Below the pieces are notes generated by a model. It made no database searches, was not told where the DNA came from, and saw only the letters and a list, made by a program, of their open reading frames with translations. A DNA stretch of 64,000 bases from Legionella birminghamensis (GTDB lineage Bacteria > Pseudomonadota > Gammaproteobacteria > Legionellales > Legionellaceae), in NCBI RefSeq assembly GCF_900452515.1, contig NZ_UGNW01000001.1, positions 2,728,001 through 2,792,000 on the forward strand. Reading direction: 5' to 3'. Both the position numbers and the translations under genes were made by a program. Shown here piece after piece: positions 26,016 through 35,368 of this stretch (positions are counted from its first letter, which is position 1; each line of letters opens with the position of its first letter).

Positions 26016-26663
26016 TCTTGATTAACCTATTTGCTGTGGCAGTTTTTTTTGCTAAAATACTAAATGTCGGAAAATTTATTCCGGCGACCGAATTATAACG
26101 TATAATGACTAAAAAGTTTAATTGCCGATAAAAATCGGCACACTTACGATAATAAAATGCGCTTCCCTTAGGTTAATGATATGAAGGAAGTAAGCCCGGT
26201 ATTAAGAGTCATAAAAAGAGAACTCACCGGATACCTGCGCATGTCAGACATGTGTGTAGATGTGAATGACTTAATTGAATAGAGTCAAAGGTAAATTACA
26301 CTATTTCTAAAGTAAAACACCTGCTCTGCGTAAATAGTCCCTTAGATACACTGAACATGGAACATGCACCGTCGATTTGATGGTAACTTGCGTATGGTCT
26401 GAATTTAGTAATATTGGGAAATGCTTAATGAATTTTTTGTTTGGATAATAAGCGGTTAATCCGGGATCTGATAATTTGATAAAGTGGCTTCTGGTTACAA
26501 TTCAATTGCGGTAATCCCTGTACAGTACTGTCCTGCGAGTTAAACGTATGCTTACTCATTTACTGTACTTTGCCTGTAGCTGAAGGCTATAACGTTTTAA
26601 CAAACAATAAAATATCCTGCACTGTCTTCTGGCTTAAGTGTTGCGCCCTCAACGGGGTGTGTG
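26016..26663. promoter_or_regulatory. rluC-rne divergent region with long rne leader
   Basis: 648 bp without a convincing gene. A TATAAT at 26101-26106 could start an rne transcript with a leader of about 550 nt. It is followed by a stem-loop GCCGAT-AAAA-ATCGGC at 26124-26139. RNase E in E. coli is autoregulated through a leader of several hundred nt, so a similar arrangement is plausible. I see no clear -35 box and cannot draw the structure by eye. Confidence 0.5.
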
Positions 26664-28634
26664 ATGGAGAAAATGTTAATAAATGCGACTCAATCTGAAG
26701 AAGTTCGAGTTGCGCTGATAAAAGATAACTATCTGTTTGATTTGGACATTGATTGTCCAACTGAAGTAAAAAAGAAAGGAAATATTTACAAGGCTGTTGT
26801 AACCCGCCGCGAACCCAGTCTTGACGCTGTCTTTGTAGAATACGGCGCGAAACGACAAGGATTCCTGCCTTTAAAAGAAATTGCTCCCGAGTATCTGAGT
26901 AAAAATCCTGATGAGTTTGGCGACGATCGCCCGCCCATTACTTCATTGATTCGTGAAAATCAGGAATTACTGGTCCAGGTTGACAAAGAAGAACGCGGCG
27001 GCAAGGGTGCAGCGCTTACAACCTTCATTACACTGGCAGGCTGCTACCTGGTTTTAATGCCCAATAATCCAAACTCAGGGGGTATTTCCCGTCGAATTGA
27101 GGGCGATGATCGTGATGAATTGAAAGAAACGCTCAATGCCCTGGAATTACCTGAAGGAATGGGCCTGATTATTCGCACCGCAGGCGTTGGCAAAGGCCAG
27201 GATGAATTACAGGCTGACCTCGATATGCTATGCAATCAATGGCAGGCTATTCGTAATGCATACACTAATCAATTAGCCCCCTGCCTCATCCATCAGGAAG
27301 GCGATGTAATCATTCGTTCGATTCGCGATAATCTGAGGAAGTCGATTTCTGAAATCATTATTGATGATCAGATTTCCTATGTTAAAGCCAAACAATACAT
27401 TGAACAGGTTAAACCTGACTTTTTGCCCAATGTTAAATTGTACAATAACAACATTCCCCTGTTTAATTTTTATCAAATTGAAAGCCAGATTGAAACCGCT
27501 TATCAGCGCGAAGTAGCCCTGCCCTCTGGCGGCGCACTGGTTATCGACCGCACTGAAGCCCTGGTCTCCATTGACGTTAACTCAGCCAAGGCAACCAGTG
27601 GTGCTGATATTGAAACCACAGCGCTTAATACCAATCTTGAAGCTGCCAATGAAATTGCACGGCAATTACGCTTGCGCGACCTGGGTGGATTGGTAGTCAT
27701 CGATTTCATTGACATGAATTCCAGTAAAAATCAGCGTGATGTGGAGAACGAATTAAAAGAAGCGTTAAAAACTGACCGCGCAAGAATTCAGGTTGGCCGC
27801 ATTTCCCGCTTTGGTTTACTGGAAATGTCTCGCCAGCGCTTACGCCTCTCTCTCGGCGAAACCGCTCAGGAAGTCTGCCCGCGCTGCGAAGGACGTGGAA
27901 CTGTCAGAAATATTCAGTCGCATGGCCTGTCTATTGTTCGTCTTATCGAAGAAGAAGCATTGAAGGATAAAACCGCTGAAGTACATGTTCAGGTTCCAGT
28001 TGAAATGGCGACCTTTATCATTAACGAGAAGCGCGAATTTATCCTGCATATTGAGAAACGTCATGGGGTCAAGATTATTGTCATTGCTAACCCTTACATG
28101 CAAACCCCTCAATACAGCATTACCCGCCTGAAAGAAGATAATGTAGGCAAGAATAAAAAACCCAGTTATACAATGATTCAACAACCTGAGTTAACGATTA
28201 TTCGTGACGAGCAGGATGCTGTAAGAGACGAACCAGCAGTGAAGACCTTTGCTGTAGCAACTGGCTCAAAAGCGCCGCAAACCAGCTTTATTAAACGTTT
28301 GTGGACCAGTCTTTTTGGTGGTGCTGATGAAACTGCAAAACAACCTGCTGCCAAACCAGAGCAAAAGCAGCCCCGTAGTCAGAATCAGCGGCAAGCAAGC
28401 ACCAGGACTGGCGGCGAAAAACGCCAGGGTGGTTCTCCTTCTCGAAGAAGACGCCCATCAGGTAATCAGCAACGACAGACTCCAGGCGGAAATATGCAGC
28501 GCAAAAAAAGCGGTAATCAGCAGCAGCAACAATCCGGCGCACGAGTTGTTCCTTTAAAAACCGATATGAATCAGGGAAAGAGAAAGGATAACAAGGAACA
28601 GCAAACAGCTAATCGAGAACATAGCGACAATTAA
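26664..28634 (+). CDS. rne: Ribonuclease E
   Basis: 656 residues from the ATG at 26664, beginning MEKMLINATQSEEVRVAL as in E. coli Rne; GTG at 26661 and ATG at 26673 are alternatives. Order: S1 RNA-binding domain (about 35-120), 5'-sensor and DNase-like catalytic core with SIDVNSAKATSGADIETTA and VIDFIDMNSSKNQRDVE, Zn-link CPRCEGRG, small domain. The C-terminal 110 residues are low-complexity, rich in Gln, Arg and Asn, and much shorter than the E. coli scaffold. It is therefore a compact RNase E that may still bind RNA or partners through the tail. Confidence 0.95.
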   Translation: MEKMLINATQSEEVRVALIKDNYLFDLDIDCPTEVKKKGNIYKAVVTRREPSLDAVFVEYGAKRQGFLPLKEIAPEYLSKNPDEFGDDRPPITSLIRENQELLVQVDKEERGGKGAALTTFITLAGCYLVLMPNNPNSGGISRRIEGDDRDELKETLNALELPEGMGLIIRTAGVGKGQDELQADLDMLCNQWQAIRNAYTNQLAPCLIHQEGDVIIRSIRDNLRKSISEIIIDDQISYVKAKQYIEQVKPDFLPNVKLYNNNIPLFNFYQIESQIETAYQREVALPSGGALVIDRTEALVSIDVNSAKATSGADIETTALNTNLEAANEIARQLRLRDLGGLVVIDFIDMNSSKNQRDVENELKEALKTDRARIQVGRISRFGLLEMSRQRLRLSLGETAQEVCPRCEGRGTVRNIQSHGLSIVRLIEEEALKDKTAEVHVQVPVEMATFIINEKREFILHIEKRHGVKIIVIANPYMQTPQYSITRLKEDNVGKNKKPSYTMIQQPELTIIRDEQDAVRDEPAVKTFAVATGSKAPQTSFIKRLWTSLFGGADETAKQPAAKPEQKQPRSQNQRQASTRTGGEKRQGGSPSRRRRPSGNQQRQTPGGNMQRKKSGNQQQQQSGARVVPLKTDMNQGKRKDNKEQQTANREHSDN

Positions 28635-28642
28635 CAGTCAGA

Positions 28643-28688
28643 CCCAAGCCCTCTTAACTCACTCCTTTATGAACTAAAAGGGCTTGGG
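28643..28688. terminator. Convergent terminator between rne and the ankyrin gene
   Basis: Perfect 10-bp stem CCCAAGCCCT (28643-28652) and AGGGCTTGGG (28679-28688) with a 26-nt loop. It lies 8 nt past the rne stop and covers the 3' end of the leftward ankyrin gene. The loop is long and there is no T-run, so it may be a weak terminator or an RNA-protecting stem. Confidence 0.5.
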
Positions 28689-29737
28689 GAATTTACCTGG
28701 GGAATTAATTCCTCAAACCTATTCCAAAGAACTTCTGTTTTCGTTTGAGGGACAAAAAAACGGCCACGATTTGATTTTATTTGTGCATCACAACCTATAC
28801 ACTTGAGAAAACTGTCAATTAAGCCCCGGATGCCACCTCGAAATACTTGCAAGTGTTGTTTAACTTCAGCATTCCTAGCCTCTCGCAGAACATTAAAGCA
28901 AGCCGCCTCAAAGGACTCTTGCAATTCCGGAGTTAATATTCCTCCTTCATATTCCTCTTTTGCAGCCTTCAACTCATCTCTTACCTTACGAACCAGCATC
29001 TTATCTTTATAGTTTTTCTTATTAAAATAATCAATTTTAGAAGATAACGCAGTAATAAGCTTCTCAGTTTGGTATAAGTAATGTTTGCGTTTTTCAAATA
29101 GTGCGACAGCACCCTTTATGCCTAATAGTTCAATATCCAGTGAAATGTGAATTTCTTTCAAGTTTTGCTTAGATTTCATAAAAGCAGGATGACAGATAAA
29201 ATCTGTCAGCATTTCCGTATTAGCATCTAAAGCCGCCAGTTCAAAGGGATTATAACTTAATAGTATGGGTCTGCAACGAGCATCCAAGAGTTCAGAAGCA
29301 TACTTTGAATTGAGTAACGCCCTGACAATTCTATTGTTTTTACTCATTACAGCGAGGTGTAGCGCATTACATCTGGACCGATCTTGTGTGCTTGCAACTA
29401 TAGTCTGTTTTTGACAATGTTTACTAAGTAAAATTGCTTCAGTCATCTCCTCGCTATTTTTTGAAATAGCAGCACACAAAGCAGGATAGCCTTGGCTATT
29501 GACTGCGCTCAGCAATGCTTCAGTGCAATGTTTGCTGTTTACCAAAGCGCTTACAATTTCCGAACTACCCGTTTCAATTGCCAAGTGCAGGGAAGTGCTA
29601 TTGAATTTTACACAACGCTCAAGTAACACCTCTGCAGTACAAGCATCATCTTCAAGCAACGATTGAAGAGTATGAAGCTGTTTGTCTTCAATGGCTTGTC
29701 GAATTTGGAAACCGATAAATGTTAATTCATTGGACAT
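28667..29737 (-). CDS. Ankyrin-repeat protein, candidate Dot/Icm effector
   Basis: 356 residues. About four degenerate ankyrin units lie in residues 15-190, the clearest being NSTSLHLAIETGSSEIVSAL and RCNALHLAVMSKNNRIVRAL. A helical region, possibly coiled coil, follows (210-280). The end is a small-residue, Ser-rich tail, QVNSPSPFSS. No signal peptide. Ankyrin proteins of this shape are often translocated in Legionella, but translocation is inference. It stands alone between rne and epmA. Confidence 0.8.
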   Translation of the reverse strand: MSNELTFIGFQIRQAIEDKQLHTLQSLLEDDACTAEVLLERCVKFNSTSLHLAIETGSSEIVSALVNSKHCTEALLSAVNSQGYPALCAAISKNSEEMTEAILLSKHCQKQTIVASTQDRSRCNALHLAVMSKNNRIVRALLNSKYASELLDARCRPILLSYNPFELAALDANTEMLTDFICHPAFMKSKQNLKEIHISLDIELLGIKGAVALFEKRKHYLYQTEKLITALSSKIDYFNKKNYKDKMLVRKVRDELKAAKEEYEGGILTPELQESFEAACFNVLREARNAEVKQHLQVFRGGIRGLIDSFLKCIGCDAQIKSNRGRFFVPQTKTEVLWNRFEELIPQVNSPSPFSS

Positions 29738-29915
29738 ATTTTATTTACTCCCATCTTTCAACAATAATAACACAATTAATGCCATGCGCTCAACAATTAA
29801 TCCATTAGTACATTTTGCTCTCATTACGGATTTTAAAAAAGTGTAGGTTAAGAGTCGAACGGGTCGAATATGCTTCTCTAGAGGTTCGTTATTCGCTTGT
29901 AAATTTTGTCGTAGC

Positions 29916-30872
29916 CTATGCCCGGGAAAAATCAAAGCTTAAAACACCTGCTATATCAGTCTGCTGTAACGCCAACATCACCATACGATCCACCCCCAGG
30001 GCAACTCCGCTACAAGCAGGCAAACCATGCTCCAATGCAGCAAGAAAGTAAGGGTCAATGGGAGGAAGTTCCAAGCCTAAGGCTTTCCGCTTCGCTATAT
30101 CCTGTTCAAAGCGATTCCTCTGCTTTTCCACGTCCAGGAGCTCATGAAAACCGTTCGCTAATTCCATACCGCCATAATAAAATTCAAAACGTTGTGCACG
30201 GTCATTATTGACTTGGGCTAAGGCCGCCTGGGAGACAGGAAAATCATAGACAACCACTGGAGCTGTCGAGCTTGCCAGGCTAGGTTCAACGATATGGCTC
30301 ATTAATAAAAACAAATATTGATCCGCATCCTTTTCATCGGCCGCCAAGACGTACTCCAGGCTGAATCGCTCAAGACAAGCCCTGTAGTCCGCAATGGTTG
30401 CAGTAAACGGATCAAGGGCACACACCTCCATAAATAGCTGCTGATAGGTTTTACGGATTGCCGGCGGACAGCCTAAAATCACTTGCAATAATTCATCAAC
30501 TTCCTGAATTAATGCATGGTGGTCAATATCAAGCTGATACCATTCCAGCATGGTGAACTCAGGATTGTGGTAACGTCCGAATTCATCATCCCGATAGGCT
30601 TTGGCCATTTGGAAAATAGGCCCGCTGCCTGCTGCCAGGAGCCGTTTCATGTGGTACTCAGGAGAAGTCTGCAGGTAATAGGTTTCATTGCGGAATATGG
30701 CTTTGATATTACTTAAATAGACATCAGTAATGCCGCAACTAGCCATGGCAGGCGTCTCTACCTCCAGATAGCCGCGTTGATTGAAGAACGCTCTGATTTG
30801 ATTGAGAATGGCTGCACGTTGCCGAAGAAGATTAATGGAAGTAGAGGGTCGCCATGAATTTTGGAAAGACAT
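29916..30872 (-). CDS. epmA: Elongation factor P lysine lysyltransferase EpmA
   Basis: 318 residues, a class II lysyl-tRNA synthetase catalytic core without the anticodon-binding domain, which separates EpmA (PoxA/GenX) from LysRS. Motifs: VETPAMASCGITDVYL, LQTSPEYHMKRLLAAGSG, the motif 2 region FRNETYY with FQMAKAYRDDEFGRYHNPEF, and motif 3 GVALGVDRMVML. It adds (R)-beta-lysine to EF-P to help with polyproline translation. epmB and efp are not in the window. Confidence 0.95.
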   Translation of the reverse strand: MSFQNSWRPSTSINLLRQRAAILNQIRAFFNQRGYLEVETPAMASCGITDVYLSNIKAIFRNETYYLQTSPEYHMKRLLAAGSGPIFQMAKAYRDDEFGRYHNPEFTMLEWYQLDIDHHALIQEVDELLQVILGCPPAIRKTYQQLFMEVCALDPFTATIADYRACLERFSLEYVLAADEKDADQYLFLLMSHIVEPSLASSTAPVVVYDFPVSQAALAQVNNDRAQRFEFYYGGMELANGFHELLDVEKQRNRFEQDIAKRKALGLELPPIDPYFLAALEHGLPACSGVALGVDRMVMLALQQTDIAGVLSFDFSRA

Positions 30873-31012
30873 TTATTCACCTTTATGCTTGAGTTTATCT
30901 TGTGATCTGTAATGAAATCATTTGAATTACCAGACGATCTTAGCCTCCGGGACGAAAGCGGACGCTTTCTTCGCTCAAATAACAGCTTCTGGCTTATTGT
31001 CTACAAACCGCT

Positions 31013-31280
31013 AAGCCCCTACGCACCGCCAAGCCCCTACGTTACCGCTAAGCCCCTACGTACCGCCAAGCCCCTACGTTACCGCCAAGCCCCTACGTTA
31101 CCGCCAAGCCCCTACGTACCGCGCTTTATGCGCGGTAACCATAAACAGGATGGTGTATTTGTAATACTTTTTATCCATAGAAGCCCTGTATGGATACCGC
31201 GCATAAAGCGCGGTACGTAGGCACTGGTAAGATGATTAAATTTTGTGACCATCCCTCAGGCATAAAGCGCGGTACGTAGG
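31013..31280. repeat. Family B repeats: tandem half-units plus inverted hairpins
   Basis: Six head-to-tail units AAGCCCCTACGT(T)ACCGCC of 18-19 bp (31013-31117). The last runs into the hairpin TACCGCGC-TTTAT-GCGCGGTA at about 31118-31137. After a 55-bp spacer an inverse hairpin ATACCGCGCATAAAGCGCGGTACGTAGG lies at 31194-31221, and a partial copy at 31261-31280. Only family B material and AT-rich spacer were seen in 30873-31321. A related locus is at 49218-49400. Confidence 0.85.
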
Positions 31281-31321
31281 AGAGGGTATTATTCACAATG
31301 AGGAGGATTAATATTCACCCA

Positions 31322-31657
31322 TTAATAAAATATTCCCAGCTCTAATCTGGCGGCCTCGGTCATTCGCTCCTGGGTCCAGGGGGGATCCCAGACCAGTTCA
31401 ACTGTGCAATCGCTAATTCCTTCCACCCGATTCACCGCTTGCTCTACGGTTCCAGGAAAAGTCTGCGCCACAGGGCAACCGGGAGTAGTCAGGGTCATTT
31501 TAACGTGGGCATGATGCTCATCATCAATTTCAATGTCATATATTAAACCCAAATCGTAAATATTGACTGGAATTTCCGGATCAAATACGGTTTTCAACTC
31601 GCTGATAACCAGCTCTTTGAGTTGCTCCTGCTCCGGTTTCTTTTTAAATCCGAACAT
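31322..31657 (-). CDS. sufT: SUF system protein SufT (MIP18/DUF59 family)
   Basis: 111 residues. MIP18-type domain with VFDPEIPVNIYDLGLIYDIEI, VKMTLTTPGCPVAQTFP holding the conserved Cys, and VELVWDPPWTQERMTEAARLELGI. The family assists Fe-S cluster maturation or delivery. It is the last gene of the suf operon, 3 nt after sufU. Confidence 0.92.
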   Translation of the reverse strand: MFGFKKKPEQEQLKELVISELKTVFDPEIPVNIYDLGLIYDIEIDDEHHAHVKMTLTTPGCPVAQTFPGTVEQAVNRVEGISDCTVELVWDPPWTQERMTEAARLELGIFY

Positions 31658-31660
31658 CGT

Positions 31661-32110
31661 CTACTCCGTACTAACCGTTGCCTTCGTTTTCTTTAAAGCA
31701 GCCTCCAAAGTATGCCATGCCAGAGTGGCGCATTTGACTCGCGCTGGGAAAGCCCGAACGCCAGCTAAAACAGCTAATTTATCAAGGGCCGCCCATTCAT
31801 TGGATTCATCACTAGTCACCATAGTATGGAAACGCTCGAATAATTGGTGCGCTTCGTCAACAGACTTGCCTTTTAACGCTTCTGTCATTAAAGAGGCAGA
31901 AGCCTGGGAAATGGCGCAGCCGCAACCCACGAAGCTTAAAGCCTCCACTACCTCATTTTCAATTTTGACATAGAGCGTTAATTTGTCTCCGCATAATGGA
32001 TTGAATCCGTTTGCCTGGGCAGTTGCTTCTGTCATTGCATAATGGTTACGAGGGTTACGGTTATGATCAATAATAATTTCCTGATATAACTCTCTTAAAT
32101 CTGTATTCAT
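31661..32110 (-). CDS. sufU: Fe-S assembly scaffold/sulfur-transfer protein SufU
   Basis: 149 residues, IscU-fold. The three conserved Cys are in FNPLCGDKL, GCGCAISQAS and ARVKCATLAW; the extended insertion between them (FERFHTMVTS) is typical of SufU, not IscU. SufU accepts sulfur from SufS. The start overlaps the sufS stop by 4 nt (ATGA). Confidence 0.94.
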   Translation of the reverse strand: MNTDLRELYQEIIIDHNRNPRNHYAMTEATAQANGFNPLCGDKLTLYVKIENEVVEALSFVGCGCAISQASASLMTEALKGKSVDEAHQLFERFHTMVTSDESNEWAALDKLAVLAGVRAFPARVKCATLAWHTLEAALKKTKATVSTE

Positions 32111-33351
32111 GCAAAAACCTCTTTTACCTTCTTCAAGGCATGAATGCAGCGATCTATTTCTTCAATGGTATTATAGAAAGACAGGGAAATGCGGGTAGTA
32201 GCCGCAATATTAAAAAACTCCATTAACGGCATGGCGCAATGATGACCGCTGCGAACCGCAATGCCTTCGCTGTCAAGAATAGTACCGATGTCATGTGAAT
32301 GTATTTTGCCGTGGACAAAGGAAATAATCGGCACCTTGTGTCTGGCAGTACCTACAATATTAAAGCCCTTGAGCGCTTTAATTTCCTGGGTTGCATAGTT
32401 AAGTAAATAGTTTTCATAGGCAGCAACGGCGTCCATATCAAGTGACCAGAGGTAATCAATGGTCGCCCCTAATCCAATTGCCCCGGCAATATCGGGTGTT
32501 CCTGCCTCAAACTTATGCGGCAATTGGGCATAATCGCTGGATTCAAATGATACATAATTGATCATTTCACCGCCGCCCTGATAGGGTCCCATGTCATCAA
32601 GTAAATGCTCTTTTCCCCATAATACGCCTATACCCGTTGGTCCATACATTTTATGGCCGGAAAAAGCATAGAAGTCACAATTTAAATCCTGTACATCGAT
32701 CGGCAAGTGGGCGGAAGCCTGTGCACCGTCCAGCAACACCAAGGCCCCTTTAGCATGGGCCATTTCAATCATTTTTTTGACCGGGTTAATCGTACCCAAG
32801 GCATTGGAAGCATAATTGATAGCAACAAATTTGGTGTTATCTGTTAACAATCGTTCATATTCGTCCAGCAGCACTTCCCCATCATAGGAAATTGGGGCAA
32901 CCGTTAATTGGGCACCGGTTTTTTTACACACCATCTGCCAGGGAACAATATTGGAATGATGCTCCATATGGGTAACAAGGATTTCTTCGCCGGGCATAAT
33001 TCGCGGCGCCACAAAACTTTGTGCCACCAGATTAATTGCCTCTGTTGTTCCGCGCACAAATATACATTCCCGTAAACTTTTGGCATGTATGAAACGCTGT
33101 ACCTTTCCACGGGCGATTTCATACTGCTGGGTAGCTCTGGCGCTAAGTGCATGAACACCGCGATGCACATTGGCATTATCATTCATATAATAATGGCTAA
33201 TCGCCTCAATAACCGCTTTAGGTTTCTGTGTGGTTGCTGCGTTATCAAGATAAATCAGAGGATGTTCATTAACGGTCTGATCCAGAATCGGAAAATCACT
33301 GCGAATTTTGGCAATATTAAAGCTGTCAATCAGAGCGTTTGCATCAGGCAT
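32107..33351 (-). CDS. sufS: Cysteine desulfurase SufS
   Basis: 414 residues, group II desulfurase. YLDNAATTQKPKAVI, HMEHHSNIVPWQ, DGAQASAHLPIDVQ, the PLP lysine in FSGHKMYGPTGIG, and the catalytic Cys in VRSGHHCAMPLM are all present. It converts cysteine to alanine and an enzyme persulfide. Its start overlaps the sufD stop by 8 nt. Confidence 0.97.
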   Translation of the reverse strand: MPDANALIDSFNIAKIRSDFPILDQTVNEHPLIYLDNAATTQKPKAVIEAISHYYMNDNANVHRGVHALSARATQQYEIARGKVQRFIHAKSLRECIFVRGTTEAINLVAQSFVAPRIMPGEEILVTHMEHHSNIVPWQMVCKKTGAQLTVAPISYDGEVLLDEYERLLTDNTKFVAINYASNALGTINPVKKMIEMAHAKGALVLLDGAQASAHLPIDVQDLNCDFYAFSGHKMYGPTGIGVLWGKEHLLDDMGPYQGGGEMINYVSFESSDYAQLPHKFEAGTPDIAGAIGLGATIDYLWSLDMDAVAAYENYLLNYATQEIKALKGFNIVGTARHKVPIISFVHGKIHSHDIGTILDSEGIAVRSGHHCAMPLMEFFNIAATTRISLSFYNTIEEIDRCIHALKKVKEVFA

Positions 33352-34618
33352 AATGTTCCTCCAATTGCTGATTAATTAAATTAGCAATCCATTCAGCAGC
33401 CGGTCGATAATCAATCAAGCGAAGATTTTCGGCAGCAAAAGCCTGAATCAGATAACGGCTGGCCTCCTGTCGACCAATGCCGCGGGTAGCCAGATAAAAT
33501 AGAGCGTCCTCATCCAACTGTCCGACAGTGGCTCCATGGGAGCAAATCACATCATCGGCAAAAATTTCCAGTTGCGGTTTGGTGTTCACTTCGGACTGGC
33601 CGCTGAGTAATAAATTTTTATTTTGCTGCTGCGCCTCAGTATGCTGAGCACCGGGTGCAACGATAACTTTGCCGTTAAACACCGCACGCGACTTTCCAGC
33701 CATGATACCTTTGTAATCCTGGGCACTGCGGCATTCAGGCACCCGGTGGTTCACCACAGTATGATGGTCAATATGCTGGCTATCTGCAGGGGCATAAATA
33801 CCATTCATCAGGCATTCAGCTTTGCTTTCCTGCAGGGCGATATTGATATCGCTGCGCACTAATCGTCCGCCAAGGCTTAGCGAATGGCTTTTCAAGCGGC
33901 TGGCATAGGCCTGTTGTACCGTTAACTGGCCGATGTGAAAGGCCTTTTTGCTTTCCTGCTGGATTTTATAATGAGTCAGTTCTGCCTGTTCCGCTAAATA
34001 GACTTCAGTCATCTGGTTGCTTAAATAAACGCAGTCTTTCTTGCCTTGCCAGGATTCGACAATGGCTGCCGAAGCATTCTTTTCCAAAATAATAAGAGTA
34101 CGGGAATGGACTGCCAATTCAGCCAGATCCTGCCAGTAGTTTATGACCAGGGGCTCCTCAAGTTTCAAATCAGCGGGGATATAGATAAACAAACCGCTAT
34201 TTAAATTAGCCGCATTCAAGGCCTGAAAACCATGGTCATAACGAGTTTGCTGTAAATAGGCACTAACACGTTCCGGTTGCTCTTGCGCAATGGTCAGCAG
34301 CGATTCAACGATAACGCCCTGCTTGCGTAATTCATTAACTGCTTCCGAGCTGTAGAATGAACCATTGTTCAAACCACAATGTATACCAAATTCTGGCGTA
34401 GCAGGACCTGATATCCCAGAGTCAGCAGGGAGCTCAGAGTGAAACTCATACTGAAGCAGCGGGTCAACGAGCGTATATTTCCACTCTTCATGATGTCGGG
34501 TGGGAAATCCCAGACGTCTGAAGGCCTGCAAAGCATTCCGCTGAATCTCGGCAAGACCAGGCAGTGGAGCAGGCTTATTTTTAATCTGTGACTGGTAAAA
34601 CTCAAGTATTGCGCTCAT
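33344..34618 (-). CDS. sufD: Fe-S cluster assembly protein SufD
   Basis: 424 residues. Beta-helix core typical of SufB/SufD, with SRAVFNGKVIVAPGAQHTEAQQQNKNLLLS, EIFADDVICSHGATVGQLDEDALFYLATRGI (the conserved His), and the N-terminal LPTRHHEEWKYT-like segment. It joins SufB and SufC in the SufBC2D scaffold. It lies 2 nt after sufC. Confidence 0.95.
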   Translation of the reverse strand: MSAILEFYQSQIKNKPAPLPGLAEIQRNALQAFRRLGFPTRHHEEWKYTLVDPLLQYEFHSELPADSGISGPATPEFGIHCGLNNGSFYSSEAVNELRKQGVIVESLLTIAQEQPERVSAYLQQTRYDHGFQALNAANLNSGLFIYIPADLKLEEPLVINYWQDLAELAVHSRTLIILEKNASAAIVESWQGKKDCVYLSNQMTEVYLAEQAELTHYKIQQESKKAFHIGQLTVQQAYASRLKSHSLSLGGRLVRSDINIALQESKAECLMNGIYAPADSQHIDHHTVVNHRVPECRSAQDYKGIMAGKSRAVFNGKVIVAPGAQHTEAQQQNKNLLLSGQSEVNTKPQLEIFADDVICSHGATVGQLDEDALFYLATRGIGRQEASRYLIQAFAAENLRLIDYRPAAEWIANLINQQLEEHYA

Positions 34619-34620
34619 GC

Positions 34621-35367
34621 CTATACCGTCTCCTCGAGCCAGCTATAGCCCTTCTTCTCCAATTCCAGTGCCAGGTTTTTATCGCCGGACTTGATGATAC
34701 GCCCATTGGCCAGAACATGGATAAAGTCAGGCTCGATATAATCGAGCAGGCGTTGATAGTGAGTAACCAGAATAATGGCTCTTTCCGGTGAGCGCATGGC
34801 ATTAACGCCCTGGGAAATAATGCGTAATGCATCAATATCCAGGCCAGAGTCTGTTTCATCCAGAATGGCGAGTTTGGGCTCTAATGCCGCCATTTGTAAA
34901 ATCTCATTGCGCTTTTTTTCACCGCCTGAAAATCCTTCATTTATACTGCGGTAGAGAAAACTTTCATCCATATCCAGCAGCTGGCATTTTTCGCGAATAA
35001 AACTGAGGAAATCGATTGCATCCAGGGTTGGTTTACCCTGGCCTTTTCTCACGGCATTAACCGATGCTTTTAGAAAATTAATATTCGTGACGCCAGGGAT
35101 TTCTACCGGATACTGGAAAGACATAAAAATACCGGATTGGGCTCGTTGTTCAGGTGACAACGGCAAGAGATCAAGCCCTGAGTAACTCACATCACCGTCA
35201 GTCACGGTATAAGCAGGATGACCCGCCAATACCTTGGATAAAGTACTCTTTCCTGAGCCATTCGGGCCCATGATCGCGTGTACTTCTCCGGCTTTAACCT
35301 GCAAATCAATCCCTTTTAAAATAGGTTGAGAATTGATGGCTACATTAAGATTTCTAATTTCTAACAT
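34621..35367 (-). CDS. sufC: SUF ABC-type ATPase SufC
   Basis: 248 residues. Walker A GPNGSGKST, Q-loop SFQYPVEIPGV, signature FSGGEKKRNEI, Walker B LAILDETDSGLDIDALR and switch His in VTHYQRLL. It drives the conformational change of the SufBC2D scaffold and is not a transporter. It lies 1 nt after sufB. Confidence 0.97.
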   Translation of the reverse strand: MLEIRNLNVAINSQPILKGIDLQVKAGEVHAIMGPNGSGKSTLSKVLAGHPAYTVTDGDVSYSGLDLLPLSPEQRAQSGIFMSFQYPVEIPGVTNINFLKASVNAVRKGQGKPTLDAIDFLSFIREKCQLLDMDESFLYRSINEGFSGGEKKRNEILQMAALEPKLAILDETDSGLDIDALRIISQGVNAMRSPERAIILVTHYQRLLDYIEPDFIHVLANGRIIKSGDKNLALELEKKGYSWLEETV

Positions 35368-35368
35368 A

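Noticed and set aside
29741-29935. 64-codon frame between the ankyrin gene and epmA
   Set aside because: It overlaps the 3' end of epmA in another frame and has no ribosome site or recognisable family.
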